The notes beneath the pieces were generated by a model. That model saw only the letters and a program-made list of their open reading frames with translations, ran no database searches and was not told the DNA's origin. Shown one piece after another: positions 8,866 to 15,815 of a stretch of 17,542 nucleotides of DNA. This DNA is from Fen-999 sp044220545. GTDB lineage: Bacteria; Pseudomonadota; Gammaproteobacteria; Burkholderiales; Rhodocyclaceae. Position 1 is the stretch's first letter; every line of letters starts with the position of its first letter. The stretch spans positions 1 through 17,542 of the forward strand of contig JBGAQX010000064.1 in NCBI GenBank assembly GCA_044220545.1. The letters are read 5' to 3'. The translations under genes and the position numbers were made by a program.

Positions 8866-10395
8866 TCAAAGCGGAAAACTCAGCCGCCGGCCGGTTTCCA
8901 GGAAATGCACCGTGCAGACCAGGCAGGGGTCGTGCGAACGAATGATGTGGGCGATCTCGGCGGTATCGTCCTCGTCGGCCACCTTCAGTCCGACCAGACT
9001 CTGCTCCCAATGCCCCGGCTGGCCCAGTGAGTCGCGCGGCGAGGCGTTCCAGGCGGTCGGCGTGATGATCTGGTACTTTTCGATGAGCCCGTCGCGAATG
9101 CTGATCCAGTGGCCCAGCGCGCCACGAGCGGCCATCACCATGCCGCAACCCTGGCCGTCCCTCTCCGCTCCCGCCGCGGGCGCCAGGAAATGCGGTTCGT
9201 CCAGATGCGCGGCCAGCTCATTCAGCATGCGGCGTGCCTGTCGCAGCTCCACGCCGATCCGGCGCACGCGGGCAAACTGGCGCAGCCAGGCATTGCCGCC
9301 TTCGCGCGCGTAAAGGTCGCCGACCAGCGCGTCGCCGGCGATCAGCAGCTCGGCCAGCGGTCCCGTCTGCGCCACCTTGTCGCCGTAGCGCGGCGCCTTG
9401 GCCCAGGTGTAACAATCGGTGCCGGGCCGGTAGTCCGGAATGGTTTCGCCCTGCCACGGGTGACGCCCGCCGGCGTAGGGACGGAACCACGAATGGCGAA
9501 CGTGCTCGTTGATCCGGGCCTGATCCAGAGCTGCGATCTGTCCGCTGTCGCCGTCGAGGAAGCCGCCGCGCAGCAAGTGGGCGTCGTAGGGCGGTCCCCA
9601 GCGTTCGGGGTCGCAGCCCACGCCGAAGGACAGCATGTGCGGCGTACCCACGCCCCGGCGATGCAGATCGATGGAACGGGCAAAACGTGACAGGAGGCCG
9701 AGCGCGCCATTGATGCGGGCAGGCGATTCAAGCCAGGCAAACAGCGCGTCGGCGCTCTCCAGCGCCAGCCACTCGTCGAGCGGCGCGCCGATAACCCGGG
9801 TTTCGTACCAGGCCTGGGCGGCATCCAGCGCCGCCCTACTGGCCAACAGGCGCCGCGATTCCGGCGGGCTGGTGACGCCGCCGGGCACCATGTAGGAGGA
9901 ATGCGGCCATTGGCCGCCGAATTCGGCGACGATCCGCACCAACTGCCGCGTGACGGCCAGCGTCTCCAGGTAGGTTCGGCCACGGAAAGGCTCGAACTCC
10001 GTCATCACGTCCGCGAACAAGGGATGCAGCCGATAGCGCTCCTGGCAGAAGTCGGGCGCGAAGAAAAGAAACGTCTGGCGGATGTCGCTCTGCATGCCCT
10101 CGGCGAACAGGCACAAGTTGCGAATGCGGGTGGCGTTGCCGGGTACCGGGACTTCCCAGGCATGTTCCAGCGCCAATACGGCGGCATAGAGATGGGAGGT
10201 GCCGCAGATGCCGCAAACGCGCGGCGTGATGACCATCGCGTCGCGCGGCGCGCGACCCACCAGAATCTGTTCGAAGCCGCGATAGAGCGTGCCGATGGCG
10301 CGCGCCTCGACAACCACGCCGTCCTCGACGACGAGGCCGATTTCGAGATCGCCCTCGACCCGATTGAGATCGACGCTGAGTTCGAGTCGCGCCAT
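8866..10395 (-). CDS. [NiFe] hydrogenase large subunit, group 2-like (sensory or cytoplasmic type)
   Basis: The 509-residue protein starts with NRVEGDLEI, the family N-terminal motif, then LYRGFEQILVGR. It has both nickel-binding CxxC pairs: RVCGICGTSH (C61, C64) and DPCLVCTVH (C491, C494). After H497 there is a 12-residue tail (FLETGRRLSFPL), the expected substrate of the adjacent endopeptidase. The DPCLVCTVH form and the RVEGDLEI start fit group 2 enzymes better than periplasmic group 1. Ile63 and Phe111, 48 residues apart, match the gas-channel pair I62/F110 of the Ralstonia H2 sensor HoxC. GGAG lies 7 bases before the ATG, inside the end of the small-subunit gene. It should form a cytoplasmic heterodimer with the upstream product. 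An uptake role in group 2a style remains possible. Confidence 0.93.
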   Translation of the reverse strand: MARLELSVDLNRVEGDLEIGLVVEDGVVVEARAIGTLYRGFEQILVGRAPRDAMVITPRVCGICGTSHLYAAVLALEHAWEVPVPGNATRIRNLCLFAEGMQSDIRQTFLFFAPDFCQERYRLHPLFADVMTEFEPFRGRTYLETLAVTRQLVRIVAEFGGQWPHSSYMVPGGVTSPPESRRLLASRAALDAAQAWYETRVIGAPLDEWLALESADALFAWLESPARINGALGLLSRFARSIDLHRRGVGTPHMLSFGVGCDPERWGPPYDAHLLRGGFLDGDSGQIAALDQARINEHVRHSWFRPYAGGRHPWQGETIPDYRPGTDCYTWAKAPRYGDKVAQTGPLAELLIAGDALVGDLYAREGGNAWLRQFARVRRIGVELRQARRMLNELAAHLDEPHFLAPAAGAERDGQGCGMVMAARGALGHWISIRDGLIEKYQIITPTAWNASPRDSLGQPGHWEQSLVGLKVADEDDTAEIAHIIRSHDPCLVCTVHFLETGRRLSFPL

Positions 10396-10396
10396 G

Positions 10397-11341
10397 TCAG
10401 GACTCCGGCTTCTTCAGGCGTTGCGGCGCCGCCGCCCGGGCCAGATTCTTGTAAGCCATGTAGCGCGGTCGCTCGACGCCGAGGGGCAGCCGCATCGGCA
10501 CGTCGCCGATCTTCTCGGTGGTGAACAAGTCCCCTTCGCGCGGAAAATCCGGCGAAGTACAACCGAAACACGGCACGCCGGCGCGCGTCTTGCTGCTGAC
10601 GCCATTCCACAGGTCGATGTTGCAGATCGCCCGGGACATCGGCCCCTGACAGCCCAGGTTGAAGAACAGGCAGGCGCTGCCGCCGAGCTCCGTATCCTCG
10701 ATGTTGTACTCGTGGCATTCGTTGCGCGAACAGCCTTGATGCACGATGCTGCCAAAGAACTCCACCGGCCGGTTAAGGTCGTCGAGCTTCATCGGCAGCC
10801 CCGCCGCGAGCATGGCCAGCGTTTGCGTCATGGCATGCGGATGGGCCGGGCAACCAGCCACATTGATGACCGGCAAGCCGCGCGCGGAGCGCCACTCGGC
10901 GCCGAGCAGGCCACCCGGCTCCGCATGGCTGAACTGCAGGCCGACACAATCGCCGGGGTTCGGCTCGGCCGCATGGATACCGCCAAAGGCGGCGCACGTG
11001 CCGATCGCAACCACCACCCCGGCGTGCCGGGCCAGATCGCGCACGATCCCCATCTTGGCCCGCCCGCGGTAGCTGTCGCACATGCCGGTACCGCGCGGCG
11101 CGGTGGCGATGCTGCCCTCGACACAGAAAATATCGAGCGACTGCTCGCCGCGGGCCATGCGATCAATCAATTCGCGGTAGTGTCGGGGGCTTGCGTGCGA
11201 CAGCGACGGATGCCACAACAACTCGATCCGCTCGCTCCCGGACGCTGCGAGCAATTGCTCCAGACTCGGAGCCTCGGCGCTCAAAATGGCCAACGAATCG
11301 CCGCTGCACGATCCGGCCTGCAACCAGAAGAGCGTTTTCAT
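10397..11341 (-). CDS. [NiFe] hydrogenase small subunit without Tat signal, with Cys-to-Asp change at the proximal cluster
   Basis: The 314-residue protein begins directly with MKTLFWLQAGSCSGDSLAIL, so there is no twin-arginine leader and it stays in the cytoplasm. The iron-sulphur ligands can be laid out from the family pattern: proximal C12, C116 (GTCAAFGG) and C164 (AGCPAHP), but Asp15 where the second Cys of CxxC is usual. Distal ligands are H201, C204, C224 and C231; medial ligands are C240, C258 and C261, and the medial spacing of 18 and 3 matches the standard enzyme. There is no C-terminal membrane anchor. It is the first gene of the minus-strand run; AAGGA stands about 7 bases before the ATG. 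Its stop is 1 base from the large-subunit start. Similar Asn/Asp replacements occur, from general knowledge, in some group 2 small subunits. Confidence 0.93.
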   Translation of the reverse strand: MKTLFWLQAGSCSGDSLAILSAEAPSLEQLLAASGSERIELLWHPSLSHASPRHYRELIDRMARGEQSLDIFCVEGSIATAPRGTGMCDSYRGRAKMGIVRDLARHAGVVVAIGTCAAFGGIHAAEPNPGDCVGLQFSHAEPGGLLGAEWRSARGLPVINVAGCPAHPHAMTQTLAMLAAGLPMKLDDLNRPVEFFGSIVHQGCSRNECHEYNIEDTELGGSACLFFNLGCQGPMSRAICNIDLWNGVSSKTRAGVPCFGCTSPDFPREGDLFTTEKIGDVPMRLPLGVERPRYMAYKNLARAAAPQRLKKPES

Positions 11342-11586
11342 TGCTTATCCTTTAGTACTACCCTCAAGACCACTCTAGCACCCGGCCCGGGGCAACGAAA
11401 GGCAATTTCCATATCTCGAAAACCCCGACTGGCAGGAGCATCGCGATATTTTCAGCCTCGCCATCAAGACTCGGGCCGGGATGCCGTTAAGCCTTCATGA
11501 TCCGGTACGTTCGAGAGCCGTTTCGGCGCATAATCGGCTGACAACAGATATCGGGCAATGTCCGAGAAAATTTAGGGGAAATTACC
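11342..11586. promoter_or_regulatory. Divergent regulatory gap between hydrogenase and chemotaxis operons
   Basis: These 245 bases separate the starts of two oppositely transcribed operons and must hold both promoters. A perfect 8-base palindrome, TAGTACTA (11353-11360), lies just before the small-subunit start. The plus-strand part holds the sigma-54-like site listed separately. CATAAT at 11529-11534 could be a -10 element for cheY, but I find no -35 at proper spacing. AGGGGA about 8 bases before the GTG at 11587 is the cheY ribosome-binding site. No open frame with coding character was seen. Confidence 0.55.
11430..11444 (+). promoter_or_regulatory. Possible sigma-54-type promoter for the chemotaxis operon
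   Basis: TGGCAGGAGCATCGC resembles the -24/-12 pattern TGGCAC-N5-TTGC with the invariant GG and GC at proper spacing and two mismatches. It would start transcription about 130 bases before cheY. One chance match in a GC-rich gap is not unlikely, so this is a weak call. Confidence 0.22.
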
Positions 11587-11952
11587 GTGAAGACGATCAT
11601 GCTGGTGGACGATTCCGCCACCATTCTGCTCTCGATCTCGAACATCCTCGGCAAGGCCGGTTACGCGGTCGAGAAGGCGGCCAACGCCAACGAGGGCCTG
11701 GCCAAGTTCAAGTCCGCCACCAAGATCGACCTGCTGATCACCGACCTCAACATGCCGGGCATGAACGGCATCGACTTCATCAAGGAAGTCCGCAAACTGC
11801 CGGCCTACAAGTTCATGCCCATCCTGTTCCTCACCACCGAATCGCAACAGTCGAAGCGCGCCGAGGCCAAGGCCGCCGGCGCGTCCGGCTGGCTGGTGAA
11901 GCCGGCCACCGCCGACGAATTGCTCAACACCATCAAGCTCGTTCTCAGGTAA
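11587..11952 (+). CDS. CheY-like single-domain response regulator
   Basis: The 121-residue protein is a stand-alone receiver. It has the acidic pair D8/D9 (MLVDDS), phospho-acceptor D53 in ITDLNMPGMNG, the T83/T84 switch position in FLTTES and K105 in LVKPAT. No output domain follows, so it acts by protein contact in the manner of CheY, on a flagellar or pilus motor or as a phosphate sink. GTG is the start: AGGGGA precedes it at proper distance, and the next ATG (codon 5) would cut into the first beta strand. It is first in the plus-strand che operon, 8 bases before the MCP-like gene. Its likely phosphodonor is the CheA encoded two genes on; the hybrid kinase across the divergent gap is a more speculative donor. 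Confidence 0.93.
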   Translation: MKTIMLVDDSATILLSISNILGKAGYAVEKAANANEGLAKFKSATKIDLLITDLNMPGMNGIDFIKEVRKLPAYKFMPILFLTTESQQSKRAEAKAAGASGWLVKPATADELLNTIKLVLR

Positions 11953-11960
11953 GGGGCGCC

Positions 11961-13232
11961 ATGGACCTCGCTCAGGCGCTGAGGCGCGCGACAGCGGTTG
12001 CGCTGGTGGTCGGTCTGGCCGCGTCGATCGTCGTCTATTTCTTCAACGACTGGTTCCACCACACGTTCCAGCCGTCGATGGGCATCGATTCTCCGGTCGG
12101 CGACGCCATCGGCACCTTCGTCATCATCCTCGCCGCGTTCCTTTCGCAACGGCTGGTCTCCCTCGCCATGTATCGGGACATGGTGCTCGGCCTGAGCCGG
12201 CGCGAAGCCGAACAGGCCAGCCGCGCCCAGACCCGCGTCGACGCCGCCGAGCAGGTGGCCGGCGAACTGAAGCAGCTCAAGACCTTCAACGACGTGGTGC
12301 GCGGCCAGCTCGGCACCATCGTCAGTCAAACGGAAAAGGCCGCCTACGACATCACCGAGCGGCTGCAGGGCATCGACGAGATCGTCGCCAGCCTGAGCAA
12401 CTTCGTCGACTCCACGACGCAGGAAAGCAACAATCTGGTCAGCGCGTCGGAACAGCGTGTCGCCGAGAATCGCAACCTGGTCGCCAAGCTGGATTCCTAC
12501 ATCGCCCAGCGCGTCAATGAAGCGGAAACAGATCAGAAGCGCATCGCAACGGTCGTCGAGGAGGCGCGCTCCCTCACCAAGCTGGTCGAACTCATCAAGA
12601 GCATTTCCGGCCAGACCAACCTGCTGGCCCTCAATGCCGCGATCGAAGCGGCGCGCGCCGGCGAGGCCGGGCGAGGTTTCGCCGTGGTCGCCGACGAGGT
12701 GCGCAAGCTCTCGGCCCAGGCGGACAAGGCGGTCGGACAGATCAACCAGGGCATCCAGCAGGTGGCGACGTCCATCGAGACCCAGTTCCAGGACAAATTG
12801 TCGAATACCAACGTCGAAGGCGAGCGCGACGCCCTCCTCCATTTCGGGACGCAGCTCAACATCCTGGGCGAGACCTATCGGGAGATGGCCGCCCACGACG
12901 CCGAAATGCTGGTGCGGATGCGCGAATCCAGCCAGCGCTTGTCAGCCATGTTCATGGATGCGCTGGCCAGCGTGCAGTTTCAGGACGTCACGCGCCAGCA
13001 GATCGAGCAGGTCGTCAACGCGCTCGACCGCCTCGACGGCCACGCGGCGCTGCTCGCCGACCGGCTGGATCGGTTCGACGACCCCTCGTTCGAGTTGCGG
13101 CCGCTCTCGGCGCATCTCGACGAGATCTACAGCAGCTATGTGATGAACTCGCAGCGCGACAGCCATCACAGCGCCCTCAAGGACGGCGTCGGCGCCAATA
13201 CCCAGGGCGGCCCCAAGGTCGAACTGTTCTGA
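11961..13232 (+). CDS. Membrane-anchored MCP-like transducer with CheZ-like C-terminal motif
   Basis: The 423-residue protein has two membrane segments at about 11-28 and 49-68, joined by only about 20 residues, so there is no periplasmic sensor domain and no HAMP is apparent. The rest is helical, with the MCP hairpin ISGQTNLLALNAAIEAARAG and onward at 216-250, diagnostic for a CheA/CheW contact site. Instead of long symmetric methylation helices, residues 337-350 carry SVQFQDVTRQQIEQ. Its QDxTxQ core equals the catalytic segment of the CheY phosphatase CheZ (Asp and Gln four residues apart). The start is the ATG at 11961, fixed by the N-terminal membrane segment; an upstream extension in the same frame overlaps cheY and is rejected. 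It sits between cheY and the STAS gene, 14 bases before the latter. Confidence 0.9.
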   Translation: MDLAQALRRATAVALVVGLAASIVVYFFNDWFHHTFQPSMGIDSPVGDAIGTFVIILAAFLSQRLVSLAMYRDMVLGLSRREAEQASRAQTRVDAAEQVAGELKQLKTFNDVVRGQLGTIVSQTEKAAYDITERLQGIDEIVASLSNFVDSTTQESNNLVSASEQRVAENRNLVAKLDSYIAQRVNEAETDQKRIATVVEEARSLTKLVELIKSISGQTNLLALNAAIEAARAGEAGRGFAVVADEVRKLSAQADKAVGQINQGIQQVATSIETQFQDKLSNTNVEGERDALLHFGTQLNILGETYREMAAHDAEMLVRMRESSQRLSAMFMDALASVQFQDVTRQQIEQVVNALDRLDGHAALLADRLDRFDDPSFELRPLSAHLDEIYSSYVMNSQRDSHHSALKDGVGANTQGGPKVELF

Positions 13233-13246
13233 AGCCCACAGGAGCC

Positions 13247-13579
13247 ATGACCGTGACGGAATTCGCCACCCAGACGACCACCGATGGCGCCGCCCATCTG
13301 ATTCTCGACGGCCCGATGACCATCTACAACGCCCTGGAGATCAAGGGCCAGTTGATGAACGGCCTGCAAGCCGCGCCCATCTTCGAACTCGACCTCTCGC
13401 ACGTCAGCGAGATGGACACGGCCGGCTTCCAGTTGCTGGTGCTGGTCAAGCGCGAAAGCCAGCGTCTCGGCCACGCCTTGCGCATCATCGCCCATAGCCC
13501 GGCGGTGCGCGAGGTGATCGACTTCTACAACATGGACGCCTTCTTCGGCGACCCCATGGTCATTCCCGCCGATCGTTAG
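13247..13579 (+). CDS. STAS-domain protein in the chemotaxis operon
   Basis: The 110-residue protein is a single STAS domain (SpoIIAA/MlaB-like fold). It has GPMTIYNALEIKGQL near the N-terminus, IFELDLSHVSEMDTAGFQLLVL at the core (about 44-65) and a final helix with AVREVIDFYNM. At the site where SpoIIAA has DSSG with the phosphorylated second Ser, this protein has DTAG, so that serine is absent; only the Thr could be modified. STAS proteins of this type occur beside cheA in several proteobacteria, with little known of their job. The ATG at 13247 follows GGAG by only 2 bases, whereas a GTG at 13253 would have a spacing of 8, so the true start may be the GTG (108 residues). Confidence 0.85.
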   Translation: MTVTEFATQTTTDGAAHLILDGPMTIYNALEIKGQLMNGLQAAPIFELDLSHVSEMDTAGFQLLVLVKRESQRLGHALRIIAHSPAVREVIDFYNMDAFFGDPMVIPADR

Positions 13580-13607
13580 GCCACCGATTGCGATGGAGGA
13601 TATCCGC

Positions 13608-15815
13608 ATGGAAGAGATCGTCAGCGTCTTTGCCCAGGAGGCTCGCGAGCAACTAGCCGCCATGGAAGACGGCCTGCTGCGCATGGAACAGGGCGACATC
13701 GACGCGGAAACCATCAACGCCATCTTCCGCGCCGCCCACACCATCAAGGGCGCCTCCGGTGTGGTCGAACTGCACCACATCGAAAAGTTCACCCACGTCC
13801 TCGAGAACGTGCTGGACAGGCTGAGAAACGGCGAGATCCAGGTCAGCGGCGACTTGATCACCACGCTCTTGCAGGGTTGCGACCACCTGGGCGCCCAGCT
13901 CGACCGCGTGGACCAGGGCCACATGGACGCCGACGCCGGCCTCCAGCAAGCCGGCGAAGTCACGGCCGACGCCCTGCGCGCCTATGCCGGCGCCAACCCG
14001 CCCGCTACCACGGCCGGCATGGTCGCCGAAGCGACGGTGGGCGTCATCGAGCGCAGCGGCGGCGACACCTCGATCGCCGATTGCTGGCATGTCTCGATCC
14101 GCTTCGGTCGCGATGTTCTGAAGAACGGCGTCGAGCCGCTGGCCTTCCTGCGCTTCCTGCTCAACCTGGGCGAAATTGCGCACCTCGAGACGCTGTGCGA
14201 CGCCATCCCGGCCGCCGAGGACATGGATCCGGAGTCGTGCTACCTCGGCTTCGAAATCACCCTGCGCAGCCACGCCAGCAAGGAACAGATCGAAAATGTC
14301 TTTGCCTTCTGCCGCGACGAATGCGATCTGCACATCCTGCCCCCACACAGCAAGGTCGACGACTACCTGGCGCTGATCGAGCGCCTGCCGGAAGAAACCA
14401 TGCGGCTGGGCGAGATCCTCATCAAGTCCGGCGCCCTGACTCAGGACGAACTCGACCAGGGTCTGCGCCGCCAGCAGGCCGCGGCCAAGATAGCCGTGGC
14501 GGTCGAACAGCCGACGCCGCCATTGGGCGAGATCCTGGTCGACAAGAAAATGGTTCAGCCGGAAATCGTCGCCGCCGCCGCCGCCAAACAGAAGCAGGTG
14601 GCCGACAAGAAGAGCGCCGAAGCGCGCCTGATCCGCGTCCAGGCCGACAAGCTCGACCAGTTGATCGACCTGGTCGGCGAACTGGTCATCGCCGGCGCCT
14701 CGGCCAACCTGCTGGCCCAGAAGAGCGGCCAGGGCGCCCTCGTCGAGGCGACCTCGGTGCTGTCGCGCCTGGTCGAGAACATTCGCGATTCCGCCCTGCA
14801 ACTGCGCATGGTGCAGATCGGCGAAACCTTCAACCGCTTCAACCGCGTGGTGCGCGACGTCTCGCACGAACTGGGCAAGGATATCGAACTGGTCATCAGC
14901 GGCGCGGAGACCGAACTCGACAAGTCGGTGGTCGAGAAGATCGGCGACCCGCTGATGCATCTGGTCCGCAACGCCATGGACCACGGCATCGAACCGGCCC
15001 CGGTACGCGAAGCCGCCGGCAAGCCGGCCAAGGGCCGGGTGGAGCTCAACGCCTTCCACGATTCGGGCAGCATCGTCATCGAGGTGGTCGACGACGGCGG
15101 CGGCCTCAACAAGGAGCGGATCGAAGCCAAGGCCATCGAGCGCGGCCTGATCCAGCCGGGCCAGACGCTCTCGGAACAGGAAATCGTCAACCTGGTCTTC
15201 GAGGCCGGCTTCTCGACGGCCGATAAGGTAAGCAACCTGTCCGGCCGGGGCGTCGGCATGGACGTGGTCAAACGCAATATCCAGGCGCTGCGCGGCTCGG
15301 TCGACATCAAGACCGAGCTGGGCGTCGGCTCGCGCTTCGTCATCCGCCTGCCCCTGACGCTCGCCATCATCGACGGCTTCCTCACCTCGGTCGACCGGGC
15401 CGCCTACGTCATCCCGCTCGACAACGTGGTCGAGTGCCTCGAACTGCGCGCCGACGACACGCGTGGCCACATGCTCAATCTGCGCGGCGAGGTGCTGCCC
15501 TTCATCCGCCTGCGCGAGTTCTTCGATGTGCTCGGCGACGCGCCGGTGCGCGAGAACGTCGTCGTCATCTCTGCCGGCGGCCGCAAGGTCGGCTTGGTCG
15601 TCGATCAGTTGCTGGGCGAGTTCCAGACCGTCATCAAACCGCTAGGCAGCCTGTTCAAGCATCTGCGCGGCATCGGTGGCTCGACCATCCTCGGCAGCGG
15701 CGAAGTGGCCCTCATCCTCGATGTCCAGGCGCTGACCCAGTTGGCTGCCCAATCCGAAGAGCTAAAGGCGCACTGTAGTGCCGGAAGCCGTCATCTCGAG
15801 GCCCCTTGCTCATGA
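13608..15815 (+). CDS. cheA: Chemotaxis histidine kinase CheA with extra LGEIL-repeat insert
   Basis: A 735-residue protein, numbered from the ATG at 13608. The HPt domain carries His44 in FRAAHTIKGASG. A P2-like region at about 158-255 begins CWHVSIRFGRDVLKNG. An insert at about 265-335 holds two copies of an LGEIL motif. The P3 dimerisation region starts near RLIRVQADKLDQLIDLVGELVI (about 340-363). HATPase has LVRNAMDHGIE (N455), DDGGGLN and GRGVGMDVV, and a CheW-like P5 domain runs from about 585 to 713. All catalytic motifs are intact. GGAGG 8 bases before this ATG favours it over the ATG at 13593, which lies within the same ribosome-binding site. CheA phosphorylates CheY in response to MCPs. 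Its TGA overlaps the next ATG. The last 15 or so residues look unlike a normal CheA end. Confidence 0.95.
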   Translation: MEEIVSVFAQEAREQLAAMEDGLLRMEQGDIDAETINAIFRAAHTIKGASGVVELHHIEKFTHVLENVLDRLRNGEIQVSGDLITTLLQGCDHLGAQLDRVDQGHMDADAGLQQAGEVTADALRAYAGANPPATTAGMVAEATVGVIERSGGDTSIADCWHVSIRFGRDVLKNGVEPLAFLRFLLNLGEIAHLETLCDAIPAAEDMDPESCYLGFEITLRSHASKEQIENVFAFCRDECDLHILPPHSKVDDYLALIERLPEETMRLGEILIKSGALTQDELDQGLRRQQAAAKIAVAVEQPTPPLGEILVDKKMVQPEIVAAAAAKQKQVADKKSAEARLIRVQADKLDQLIDLVGELVIAGASANLLAQKSGQGALVEATSVLSRLVENIRDSALQLRMVQIGETFNRFNRVVRDVSHELGKDIELVISGAETELDKSVVEKIGDPLMHLVRNAMDHGIEPAPVREAAGKPAKGRVELNAFHDSGSIVIEVVDDGGGLNKERIEAKAIERGLIQPGQTLSEQEIVNLVFEAGFSTADKVSNLSGRGVGMDVVKRNIQALRGSVDIKTELGVGSRFVIRLPLTLAIIDGFLTSVDRAAYVIPLDNVVECLELRADDTRGHMLNLRGEVLPFIRLREFFDVLGDAPVRENVVVISAGGRKVGLVVDQLLGEFQTVIKPLGSLFKHLRGIGGSTILGSGEVALILDVQALTQLAAQSEELKAHCSAGSRHLEAPCS

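Noticed and set aside
8361..11341. Energy-conserving uptake hydrogenase of the HupSLC type
   Set aside because: No Tat leader, no membrane anchor and no cytochrome b gene; a soluble kinase gene follows instead. A cytoplasmic uptake enzyme is not fully excluded.
11507..11534. Flagellar sigma-28 promoter before cheY
   Set aside because: GCGCATAA fits the -10 only in part and the -35 region at proper distance does not match.
11481..11960. In-frame upstream extension of the MCP-like gene
   Set aside because: It runs over the cheY gene in another frame and lacks family similarity, while cheY has all receiver residues. The MCP-like protein starts naturally at 11961 before its first membrane segment.
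13653..15470. 605-codon open frame opposite cheA
   Set aside because: Antisense frame made open by GC-rich codon bias. Composition is Asp/Gln/Val-rich with no domain, whereas cheA on the plus strand is unmistakable.
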